From DAINRZ01 sp964634885 (GTDB lineage Bacteria; Bacteroidota; Ignavibacteria; Kapaibacteriales; UBA2268): a stretch of 64,000 nucleotides of DNA. Below the pieces are notes generated by a model, which was given only the letters and a program-made list of their open reading frames with translations, ran no database searches and had not been told where the DNA came from. Below are positions 28,358 to 35,921 of the stretch, piece by piece. How positions within the stretch are numbered: position 1 is the first letter of the stretch; each line of letters opens with the position of its first letter. The DNA lies in NCBI GenBank assembly GCA_964634885.1, contig CAZWLN010000009.1, positions 56,688 through 120,687 of the forward strand, given 5' to 3'. The translations under genes were made by a program, and so were the position numbers.

Positions 28358-29605
28358 TTACACTTTCCCCTCCATAAACCGCACTATCTCCTCAAGCGCT
28401 GTGCCGCCGTCCGTCAGTTCAATCAGCAGGGACTTCGGGTAAGCCGTAAGGCGTTCTGCCGGGGCACCGACGTTGAAAGCCGCTACGGGCAGGCCCGTCA
28501 TTATTGCCTCCTCGGCTGTAAATGAAAAGGTCTCTGGCCAGATGGACGGGATGAAGATGATGTTGACTTTACGCGACGAAATGATCTTGTGGAAATTCTC
28601 TTTGCGGTATGTGCCGGTTACTGTCAGACGACTGTCCTTGCAGTAATTGTCCAGGATGTTGCCGATGACGACGATCTCGACGTTATCCAGGCCTTTCTGT
28701 CCGATGGCTGTAAGCATCTCCTGGAGGACAAGGCTGCCTTTGGCCAGGTTAAGGTTTCCGGGGATGCCTATCCTGATGATACCGTCTGGCTTTTGTACCG
28801 GGACTTTCTGTATATAATCCACTTTGTGAGGGGCGTAAACGATCTTTGTACGGTCGATGTCCGGGTATGCCCTGAGAAGTAGGTTGGAAGAATAATTGGA
28901 GAAAACGGTTATTTCCGTCGCAGCTGCAGCAGCTGCTTGCCATGCAGTACGCCAGCTGTCGATGGATTCGGGTTTGTACAACACTTCCTCCAGGTTTGTG
29001 GAGAGCAAACACTGCCTGCAGGTTTCGACCGAAGGCAGCCCGCAATAATGGTATTCATTGTTGAGCAGGTTGAAGCTGGGACATATCATGTAATAGTCAT
29101 GAAGGGGCATGATTAACGGCAAAGCCAGCCTGTCCCTGATGCCGATTATACACTGCAAAAGCGCTTCAGGGTTGGGAAATGAGACAAGGCTGTTAACGAT
29201 TATCTCTGAAACCTCAAGGCTTTCCAGGAACTGAATGAGGTCCTGTTCCCTCTTCTTTGCGACAATCACACGCAGCCTGTCGTTATGCCTGATCAACCAG
29301 CATGAATCCTTGAAGTTGTATATGACTACGATTACATCCTTACCGGCTGCTATTTTACTTCGGACGATGGCCTCACGGTATATGTAGGAGCCTCCTCCGA
29401 GTTTGTGGTCGAATATTAGTACCGGTTTGATCTGTTTGTCTTTCAGCCTGTTCCTCAGGGATTTCATTCCTGCCACGCTGTCTTTAGCGGTGATGGAAAG
29501 GCGGGACAGCCCTGTGTGTATCATGTAATAAATGTTCTTGAAAAACTTTCTCCTGCCTGTGTCGCGTGGAAACAGGTAGTTGATCATATTAAACTTTGAC
29601 GCCAT
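28358..29605 (-). CDS. Glycosyltransferase, family 4 (GT-B)
   Basis: 415 residues, start with GAGGAATA ribosome site. Features: a Gly-rich KLGGGSYIYREA early loop, an N-terminal domain with LPLIMPLHDYYMICPSFNLL, a cysteine cluster (YHYCGLPSVETCRQCLL) typical of some capsule/LPS GT4 enzymes, then the C-terminal nucleotide-sugar domain IRIGIPGNLNLAKGSLVLQEML and FIPSIWPETFSFTAEEAIMTGLPVAAFNVGAPAE (the E-x7-E motif region). It adds a sugar from a nucleotide donor to a growing glycan at the cytoplasmic membrane. It is the last gene of the polysaccharide operon. Confidence 0.88.
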   Translation of the reverse strand: MASKFNMINYLFPRDTGRRKFFKNIYYMIHTGLSRLSITAKDSVAGMKSLRNRLKDKQIKPVLIFDHKLGGGSYIYREAIVRSKIAAGKDVIVVIYNFKDSCWLIRHNDRLRVIVAKKREQDLIQFLESLEVSEIIVNSLVSFPNPEALLQCIIGIRDRLALPLIMPLHDYYMICPSFNLLNNEYHYCGLPSVETCRQCLLSTNLEEVLYKPESIDSWRTAWQAAAAAATEITVFSNYSSNLLLRAYPDIDRTKIVYAPHKVDYIQKVPVQKPDGIIRIGIPGNLNLAKGSLVLQEMLTAIGQKGLDNVEIVVIGNILDNYCKDSRLTVTGTYRKENFHKIISSRKVNIIFIPSIWPETFSFTAEEAIMTGLPVAAFNVGAPAERLTAYPKSLLIELTDGGTALEEIVRFMEGKV

Positions 29606-29656
29606 TATTCCTCTTGTTTTCTAATACATTATCTCATTGTGTCAAGCGGCTTCTCT

Positions 29657-30640
29657 TTACTTTGTCTTAAGCCTGCCCCTGACGATTTTCCAAAACAGTC
29701 CCCACCTTCCGGGGGAAGCCGTCAGTTTCATGAAATACAAAACTGCTGACACCAATCTGTTATGTACGAACTTATAATAGTTTTTTACAAAAGAAAATCC
29801 AATTCCTGCATTTCCGTTTTGCCGGGCCAGCTGCAATGAATGATCGGCAGCGGCGGGAAGGCCTTCTTTGAACAGCCGCGCTGAACGCCACAGGTAAAAG
29901 TTCCTGACTGAAAAACCGGCCCCTGAGATGTCTTCTTTTGTCAAATTGTCGAGTGCCCCGATGTGAAGTTCGCTCCGGGCGTCCATGTGGGTGGCAATCG
30001 TCCTGCTGCCCTGCTGTTCGTGGAGCCTGGACTTGACCAGGAATCTGTCGGTGTGGACAAACCGGTACTTTTTACTGAAACGGAACCACAGGTCGTAGTC
30101 CTGTGTGCTTCGAAGCATCTCATTGAAACAGCCGGTTTCTTCGAAACAAACTTTTGGTACCAGCAGAGTGCAGCCGTTGATGATGTGGTTCGAGAGGAGG
30201 TAAAGCGAGTTGCCTGCATATTTTCGGGGTGGATAGACTCCGTAGGTAATCCGCCCATTTAAGTCGATCTCATAGAAATTGGAATAGACTACGGCTGGTT
30301 TGTCGTAACCGGCTCTCATGAGTGTATCCATTTCAGAGCTGAGCTTACCCGGAAGGTAGATATCGTCGTGGCTGAGCCATGAAAAATACTCCCCGGCCAT
30401 CTCTCTGATAGCCAGGTTGAGGGCGCTGGCTACGCCGCCGTTTTCTTTGGCAATATACCTGATCGAGCTGCCGTAACTCAGGGCAATCCTTTCAGTCTCT
30501 CCTCCGTCCGTGGAGCCGTCGTTGACGACAATCACCTCAAAGTTGTCGTAATCCTGGCCGAGGGCGCTGTCGATGGCCTGGCGCATGTAGTCGCTGCCGT
30601 TGTAAACAGGAATGACTATCGATACTAAGGGGATTTCCAT
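29657..30640 (-). CDS. Glycosyltransferase, family 2 (GT-A)
   Basis: 327 residues. VSIVIPVYNGSDYMRQAIDSALGQDYDNFEVIVVNDGSTDGG is the GT2 nucleotide-binding start, the metal-binding D-x-D equivalent is SWLSHDDIYLPGKL and the acceptor-side motif is STQDYDLWFRFSKKYRF. The C-terminus is basic and helical, probably membrane-associated. Its ATG follows the stop codon of the upstream gene without a gap, so the two are translationally coupled. Donor and acceptor sugars cannot be predicted. Confidence 0.92.
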   Translation of the reverse strand: MEIPLVSIVIPVYNGSDYMRQAIDSALGQDYDNFEVIVVNDGSTDGGETERIALSYGSSIRYIAKENGGVASALNLAIREMAGEYFSWLSHDDIYLPGKLSSEMDTLMRAGYDKPAVVYSNFYEIDLNGRITYGVYPPRKYAGNSLYLLSNHIINGCTLLVPKVCFEETGCFNEMLRSTQDYDLWFRFSKKYRFVHTDRFLVKSRLHEQQGSRTIATHMDARSELHIGALDNLTKEDISGAGFSVRNFYLWRSARLFKEGLPAAADHSLQLARQNGNAGIGFSFVKNYYKFVHNRLVSAVLYFMKLTASPGRWGLFWKIVRGRLKTK

Positions 30641-31570
30641 TTACAACAGGGCCGCATTTTTTGCAAATGATACGTATTCGGCAATCATCTGAGCTATAGT
30701 CGGAGGCTTTTCATAGCCTGCTTCCTGCCATAGCAGCCGGTTCATTTCAGGATTATCCGTGCCAAGAGTCCGGTCGATTACATCCTTAGCTTCCATCGGG
30801 TTAATAATTATGTCGTTCCTTCTGAAGTTTTCGGCAAACAGCCCAAGCATCTCGTATTTTGTATTCTTGTTGCCGGGGACAATATGCTGAACGTGCGGCA
30901 GGTTGACCTCCGAAGCAATAATCGCTTTGCAAAGCAGGCCGTAATGGTATGTTGTGATGCCGTTCCAGTCGTGGTTGGTAAAGCCGTTTACCGACCCGTT
31001 TTCAGGCTGGCCGAGGAACCACTCCATTAGTGAGAACTTTGTCCCAAGCTCCAGGCCGATGATGGAACAGCGCAGGTGAAAAATATTGTCGAGGAAGGCT
31101 TCTCCCAGGCTTTTTGTCTTGCCGTAAACGTCCAGGGCATCCTGTTTTGCCCCTTCGGTGTAATTCCCTTTTGCGCCTGAGTACACGCAGTCCGTAGCAA
31201 TCTGCAGAACCTTCGAGTTGACTGTGGCGGCAGCCCTTGCAAGGTTGTGCGGGAACATCGAATTGATGCGTAAGGCACGTTCAGTCTCCGCAGGATTGTC
31301 GTCGTGGATGAACGGCTTGATGACGCCGATGCAGTTCACAACCCAATTGTAACCGTCGATTAGTACCGCCAGTTCACCGATTGTGGCGTGTTCAGCATCC
31401 AGCCTGTGCAGTTTCATGCCGGGAATGATCTTTGCAAGGTATTCCGACCGGGAGTCGTTCCTGACGGTGCCGGCAGCCTCGATCCTGTCGTCGCCTGCAA
31501 AAACTTTAGACACAGCCCATCCCAGCATTCCGCCGGAACCAAGGATTAGTACTCTTATCTTTTCACTCAT
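30641..31570 (-). CDS. RmlD-like NAD(P)-dependent sugar reductase (SDR)
   Basis: 309 residues from the ATG at 31570; an earlier in-frame ATG at 31624 would add 18 residues ahead of the Rossmann strand. It has the glycine-rich cofactor loop VLILGSGGMLGWAVSK, VNCIGVIKP, ATDCVYSGAKGNYTE and the catalytic Y-x-x-x-K in VYGKTKSLGE, the arrangement of dTDP-4-dehydrorhamnose reductase. The substrate may differ, since nothing else of a complete rhamnose pathway (RmlA, RmlB) is next to it. Directly followed by the GT2 gene. Confidence 0.85.
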   Translation of the reverse strand: MSEKIRVLILGSGGMLGWAVSKVFAGDDRIEAAGTVRNDSRSEYLAKIIPGMKLHRLDAEHATIGELAVLIDGYNWVVNCIGVIKPFIHDDNPAETERALRINSMFPHNLARAAATVNSKVLQIATDCVYSGAKGNYTEGAKQDALDVYGKTKSLGEAFLDNIFHLRCSIIGLELGTKFSLMEWFLGQPENGSVNGFTNHDWNGITTYHYGLLCKAIIASEVNLPHVQHIVPGNKNTKYEMLGLFAENFRRNDIIINPMEAKDVIDRTLGTDNPEMNRLLWQEAGYEKPPTIAQMIAEYVSFAKNAALL

Positions 31571-31647
31571 AATTTTATTAATATTTATTGTATATACAGT
31601 TAATGGTTCAATTCCACCGGACAAGCACTTCCATCATAATGACAGAA

Positions 31648-31887
31648 TTATTTATCATTATTTCCATACCCGGTTTCCGGTTCACTTACATTTAGATAAT
31701 CAGCTTTCTTTGGAGGCTTTTTAGTCTTTATCCTGGTATTTAAATTTTTCCACAATTCATTATTTTCCAGTCGCTCTTTACTTTTAAGGAGCATTACTTT
31801 AAAATCGCCCCCTGCTTCTTCGTAATTTCTTAACCTGACAGCTCTTTGATAGTCAACACAGTCAAATTCTTTTTTATTCTGTTTCAT
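31648..31887 (-). CDS. Small protein downstream of PIN toxin, putative antitoxin
   Basis: 79 residues, charged, no family recognised (MKQNKKEFDCVDYQRAVRLRNYEEAGGDFKVMLLKSKERL). Its start overlaps the last 14 bases of the PIN-domain gene, which strongly suggests a two-gene module. VapB-type antitoxins are this size but normally come first; here the toxin-like gene is first. Base composition is more AT-rich than the surrounding sugar operon. Confidence 0.6.
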   Translation of the reverse strand: MKQNKKEFDCVDYQRAVRLRNYEEAGGDFKVMLLKSKERLENNELWKNLNTRIKTKKPPKKADYLNVSEPETGYGNNDK

Positions 31888-32338
31888 CTATCACCTCCCT
31901 GGGTGTTCGAATATCAATGATTTGATAACCCATATTGAGATTAACGGAATTGTATTTTCTTATTCTATTTATATTTACAATATGTTTGAAGTTCCAACTC
32001 ACAAGTAAATCAACCTTGTAGTATGTAGCATATGCAATATGAGAAGCATCATCCAGAAATTTCCCGGGCACAGCATTATTCTTAATATATTCATTAGCTA
32101 AAATATCAATTTCATTATTGTAATCTAAGATTTCAAGATAATTATCAGGTATTTCATAAAGTTTATTCTTTACTTTGGCAGGAGCTTCTCTGAGTTCATC
32201 TATTGTGAGTGGTGAAATGACAGCAGTCTTGGAACCCTTAATAAACTCCTGAAAAAGTTGAATAGACCAGTTCTCAAATTCCGTATCGTAACAACCGCCT
32301 ATTACTGAAGTATCAATATAAATCCTGTTTTTATACAT
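31874..32338 (-). CDS. PIN-domain ribonuclease (VapC-like toxin)
   Basis: 154 residues with the acidic PIN residues in order: D in IYIDTSVIGG, E in SPLTIDELREAP and D-D in KFLDDASHIAYATYYKVDLLVSWNFKHI. This matches the PIN branch with the LLVSWNFKHI motif found in many stand-alone or TA-linked PIN proteins. PIN toxins cut tRNA or mRNA when freed from their antitoxin. It overlaps the 79-residue partner gene and sits as an AT-rich insert in the polysaccharide operon, which points to horizontal gain. Confidence 0.82.
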   Translation of the reverse strand: MYKNRIYIDTSVIGGCYDTEFENWSIQLFQEFIKGSKTAVISPLTIDELREAPAKVKNKLYEIPDNYLEILDYNNEIDILANEYIKNNAVPGKFLDDASHIAYATYYKVDLLVSWNFKHIVNINRIRKYNSVNLNMGYQIIDIRTPREVIDETE

Positions 32339-32731
32339 CTTTCTATTTCAAGTATTTGTTTATCTTATTATTCAATTAAACGCATAAATAAAAAATACAT
32401 TTCATTATTCTTCATTGGCTACGCCTGTCTCGCTACGCTCGGTATCTATAACCGCTCTTACCTGACTCCGGACTTCTAACATCTTGAGACGCAAGGCCTT
32501 GCGTCTCTACTTCTCTCGCCTGACTAAAGTTAGCCTTATTTGCATGAAATCTTTTCATGGATACTAACTTCTAATATTTTCTTTCAATCTCTTTACCACC
32601 TTTGCTTCTTAAGATGGACTCCACCTTTCTTTGTTTGGAGATGGACTCCGTCTTCTAATCCCTCTTTCTTATCCTGGAGGTGGAGTCCATCTACTCTTAC
32701 CAACTCCTAACTCCACACTCCTAACTAAGAA
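32339..32731. repeat. Gap with palindromes in the sugar operon
   Basis: No gene. It contains a perfect 22-base palindrome (GAGACGCAAGG-CCTTGCGTCTC, 32486-32507) and a 15-base word AGATGGACTCCACCT at 32612-32626, partly repeated at 32639-32652 and present as an exact inverted copy at 32678-32692. Pyrimidine-rich strings (CTAACTCC, CTTCTAA) recur. The composition is unlike the coding flanks and suits a small non-autonomous repeat element landing site. Confidence 0.75.
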
Positions 32732-33175
32732 TCACCTCTCCGCCACATCCCAGATGTCCCAGTAGCGGGCGTCGAACCTGAAGTCGTCGCCCTGGCTCTC
32801 CTGCAATGTTGTCGTCGAGAAAAAAGTAATGATCAGGTCGTCGGTAAGGGACATGAAACCGTTGGCGTAACCGGCAGGTATGTAGATTGCCTGGGGTTTT
32901 GAGCCGGACAGTACCCATCGTTCGGGTTTCAGGCCACGGGACGGCGAGTCCCAGTTGTCGATCTTTACTGCTCCTACGATGGCAGCGCCCTGTACGACCG
33001 TAACATACTTGGCTTCTTTCTTGTGGCCGTGCCAGGCACGGACGAAACCCTTACGATGGTTCCTGACCTGGTAGAACCTTTTGACGCCTTCGAAATTGAA
33101 ATCATTGATGAACGACAACTGTCCCCTGTCGTCAACTGCAATATCGCCTTTGAATATTTTTATTTCTTCCATCAT
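32732..33175 (-). CDS. RmlC-like cupin: dTDP-sugar epimerase or ketoisomerase
   Basis: 147 residues forming a double-stranded beta-helix. AWHGHKKEAKYVTVVQGAAIVGAV carries the cupin His pair, and IYIPAGYANGFMSLTDDLIITFFST matches the second half of RmlC-type enzymes (PxGxxHG region). At 147 residues it is shorter than classical RmlC (about 180) and nearer to the WxcM/FdtA ketoisomerase group, so the exact reaction is open. It lies between a SDR epimerase gene (17 bases upstream) and the PIN insertion, in the surface-sugar operon. Confidence 0.82.
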   Translation of the reverse strand: MMEEIKIFKGDIAVDDRGQLSFINDFNFEGVKRFYQVRNHRKGFVRAWHGHKKEAKYVTVVQGAAIVGAVKIDNWDSPSRGLKPERWVLSGSKPQAIYIPAGYANGFMSLTDDLIITFFSTTTLQESQGDDFRFDARYWDIWDVAER

Positions 33176-33192
33176 TGACCTGCTTCTGTTTG

Positions 33193-34146
33193 TTAAACAA
33201 TATTGCCGAGGTCGGCAACGAATTTGGTGAGGTACATCTGGTTGGAATAGCGCGGATTGCCTACATCCTTGATCCTTCTGGTCTCGATGAGCTGTTTCAT
33301 CTCAGAAATGCCGTCGTCGATGGAGAATATGGGATTGAAACCCAGTACCTCTTTTGCTTTGTTGGCGCTGACCCTGTAATTGCGGGCATCCTGGAACTTA
33401 ATGTCCGTATGCTTCATCTCGGCGTCCGGGAAGTGGTTGCGTACCTGGTAGGCCAGGTCGATGATACGCACATTCTGCCTTGCCAGGTTATAAACGCCGG
33501 TATGTGGCGTTTCCAGGTTCTGCACCATTGTACGGGCGACATCTTTGACATGGAGCAGCGGCCTGAACTGTTCTCCGCCGTAAACCGTAAGTTTGTGGTC
33601 GAGGGCGGCACGTACAGTCAGGATATTGACTACGAGGTCGAGCCTGATTCGGGAGAACATGTCTCCCACGCCAAAAATTGTTCCAAGCCTGAAAATGATT
33701 GCATTCTTCTCCGACAGGTATTTCTCCGATTCGTATTTGGTGACGGCATAGACTGAAAGGGGATTCACCTCCGAGTCTTCTGTAAGTTCCCCGTCCTGTG
33801 CTCCATAGACAGAGCATGTTGACGGATAGACGATGCGGCCGTCGAAATTCTCCGAAAGCCACTGGACGCTGTTCTGGTTCAGTTCAACTGTCACTTCGGG
33901 GTTGATGGCGCAGGCGCCGTCGCCAACAAGCCCGGCCAGCCAGATGACAGCGTCTGCCCATTGCAGATTCTTCTTTACTTTGTCCTGGTCGCGGATGTCG
34001 CCATAGTAAAAATCGACGGGTTTGCGGTAGGACTCTTCATAGACGAGAGAGTCGTAAACCCTGACATTGTATTTGCCTTCCATCAGGCAGTCCGTGACTG
34101 CTCCGCCGATATAGCCGGCGCCACCGACTACGAGTATGTTTTTCAT
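33193..34146 (-). CDS. NAD-dependent nucleotide-sugar epimerase/dehydratase (SDR)
   Basis: 317 residues. It has the Rossmann loop ILVVGGAGYIGGAVTDCL, VIWLAGLVGD, YPSTCSVYG and the catalytic Y-x-x-x-K in VYAVTKYESEKYL, then RLGTIFG and RPLLHVKDVARTMVQNL, all typical of the extended SDR family (GalE/RmlB-like). Its start shares one base with the stop of the WecB-like gene (TAATG), so translation is coupled. It modifies a nucleotide sugar for the glycan assembled by the downstream transferases. Confidence 0.9.
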   Translation of the reverse strand: MKNILVVGGAGYIGGAVTDCLMEGKYNVRVYDSLVYEESYRKPVDFYYGDIRDQDKVKKNLQWADAVIWLAGLVGDGACAINPEVTVELNQNSVQWLSENFDGRIVYPSTCSVYGAQDGELTEDSEVNPLSVYAVTKYESEKYLSEKNAIIFRLGTIFGVGDMFSRIRLDLVVNILTVRAALDHKLTVYGGEQFRPLLHVKDVARTMVQNLETPHTGVYNLARQNVRIIDLAYQVRNHFPDAEMKHTDIKFQDARNYRVSANKAKEVLGFNPIFSIDDGISEMKQLIETRRIKDVGNPRYSNQMYLTKFVADLGNIV

Positions 34147-35225
34147 TATAGCCTCTCCTTAAGGATGTTAACGATCGTTTGCGAAGTCCTGCCGTCTCCG
34201 AGCCACTTAACTGCTTCGTTGTCGATGTTGTAACCGGCGAAGAATTTCATTGTCTTTTTCACCATGTCTTCCACAGGGCCTGTCTCACCGACGAGAATGC
34301 TGTTCTTAAATTTAACGGATTCGGGCCTTTCGGTGAAATTGCGGGGCACAGCAACCGGCACTTTCAACAGGGGACATTCCTCCTGCGATGTGCCGGAGTC
34401 AGAAACGACTCCGTATGCATTGTACTGGAAATCGAGGTATTTAAGGAATCCGTAGGGACCGCAAAGCTCAATCCGCTTCTTACCTTTAAGCAGTTTGTGT
34501 TCGTCGATTAATTTCTCAGCACGGCGGAACCTGACTAAGTGAACGGGCATGGACAACTCTTCTCCGAGCCTGTCGAGGTATTCGAGAATATGATTGTACT
34601 GTTCGGCATTTTTCAGGTTCTCGCTCCTGTGAATGTCTGCAACAATGTAATCCCTCTTCTTTTTGCCTTTGGGCATATATTCCTTAACGACTTCGACAAT
34701 CGTGTTGCCTACGACGAAGATGTTGTCCGGATTCTTATTTTCTTTTTGCAGCCTCTTCTTGTAGAGTGGCGTATAAACAAAAACCATGTCGGAGACGTAA
34801 TCGCAGCATACACGGTTGACCTCTTCAGGCATACGCCTGTCGTACGAACGCATGCCGCCTTCGATGTGCCCTATCCTGTAACCTTCCTTGAACAGAGGTA
34901 CAGACACCAGCGCCGAATGAGAATCGCCCAGGAAAAGGATAATGTCAGGATCGATCTTTTCTTTCTTCAGCAGTTCAATGCATGCCGTTGACATGTAAGA
35001 GAGCTGTTCGTAATGTGTACTGCTGCTCTTACCGGCGGCGAGTGTAAAGTCGGGAACCCTGATTTTCAGCTCGTCGAAGAATACTTTACTCAGTTCGTCA
35101 TCATAGTGCTGTCCGGAGTGTATCATGATGTGCTCGAAGTTGCTGTCGAGCTTTTCGAAAACATGTTTCATCCTGATGAAGTCGGGCCTGATGCCCGTGA
35201 TCGTTACAACTTTCTTTTTTGCCAT
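34146..35225 (-). CDS. wecB: UDP-N-acetylglucosamine 2-epimerase (non-hydrolysing)
   Basis: 359 residues from the ATG at 35225; a TTG six codons earlier is less likely. Family motifs: TITGIRPDFIRM, IHSGQHYDDELSKVFF, LFLGDSHSAL, IGHIEGGMRSYDRRMPEEVNRVCCDYVSD and VSDSGTSQEECPLLKVPVAVPRNFTERPE. It makes UDP-ManNAc from UDP-GlcNAc, feeding capsule or LPS sugars. Some family residues differ (GIRPDFIRM for the usual GTRPE), so a related UDP-sugar substrate is possible. First gene of the operon, which runs to 28358. Confidence 0.9.
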   Translation of the reverse strand: MAKKKVVTITGIRPDFIRMKHVFEKLDSNFEHIMIHSGQHYDDELSKVFFDELKIRVPDFTLAAGKSSSTHYEQLSYMSTACIELLKKEKIDPDIILFLGDSHSALVSVPLFKEGYRIGHIEGGMRSYDRRMPEEVNRVCCDYVSDMVFVYTPLYKKRLQKENKNPDNIFVVGNTIVEVVKEYMPKGKKKRDYIVADIHRSENLKNAEQYNHILEYLDRLGEELSMPVHLVRFRRAEKLIDEHKLLKGKKRIELCGPYGFLKYLDFQYNAYGVVSDSGTSQEECPLLKVPVAVPRNFTERPESVKFKNSILVGETGPVEDMVKKTMKFFAGYNIDNEAVKWLGDGRTSQTIVNILKERL

Positions 35226-35469
35226 CGGCTTTTTATCTCTCAATTTCTTTTTAATAAACTATAAATTTAAGTCATTTACAAGAATTAATAAAATTTTATT
35301 AATTTACTCAAATTATTCTTAAGGTGGTAGCTGTAAAAAGAGGAAGCAGATATAGTAAGTCAAAAAATGGAGGAGCAGGGCATTTTTGAGATTTATAGAA
35401 AAGAGTATGCAGTACCAAAGATAATAATTATATCGATTATGAATTCTTCAGATATATAAAACAATGTAA

Positions 35470-35838
35470 TTATTTACCGGTTGATTGCTGCTTCGGCTTG
35501 ATTTTTACAATATCGCCATAAACATAGAAACGGCCTCCTTTGGAAGTAGCGTCGTCAGTTTTCAGATTAATAATGGCATTGCCGGCTAAGCGGACAGCCT
35601 CTTTCTTTGCAGACAGGATGGCGTCTTCCCTGCTATACGAATCGACAGACACACTGCCTTTCACTTCATATTCCACATTCTCCGGGACGCCGACGAATAC
35701 TTCCACCTTGGAGTAATCGATGGATGGAGCCTTTTCTTTGGCCTGGGTTTTTGGGGTTGACTGCCGGACGGTGGTGCCTGATGAACAGGCAGCAAGGGCC
35801 AGGCTTATGATAACGAAGGGAAAAAGAATTCTTTTCAT
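35470..35838 (-). CDS. Small lipoprotein, unknown function
   Basis: 122 residues from the ATG at 35838, chosen because it opens a clear lipoprotein signal (MKRILFPFVIISLALAAC). The mature part has VFVGVPENVEYEVKGSVSVDSYSREDAILSAKKEAVRLAGNAIINLKTDD, resembling small beta-alpha domains of envelope lipoproteins such as RcsF- or YajI/DUF4156-like proteins. A terminator separates it from rho. It probably sits on the periplasmic side of a membrane. Confidence 0.8.
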   Translation of the reverse strand: MKRILFPFVIISLALAACSSGTTVRQSTPKTQAKEKAPSIDYSKVEVFVGVPENVEYEVKGSVSVDSYSREDAILSAKKEAVRLAGNAIINLKTDDATSKGGRFYVYGDIVKIKPKQQSTGK

Positions 35839-35867
35839 TGTTTGTACTTTCTCAATACTTAAAAATA

Positions 35868-35892
35868 ACCCCGGGCTTTGTAAACCCGGGGT
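35868..35892 (-). terminator. Terminator after rho
   Basis: On the minus strand ACCCCGGG-TTTACAAAG-CCCGGGGT followed by TATTTTT, a strong 8-pair GC stem with extra inner pairs, 30 bases after the rho stop. Confidence 0.85.
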
Positions 35893-35921
35893 ATTTATTC
35901 TTTGCAGATAATCTAAAGGGA

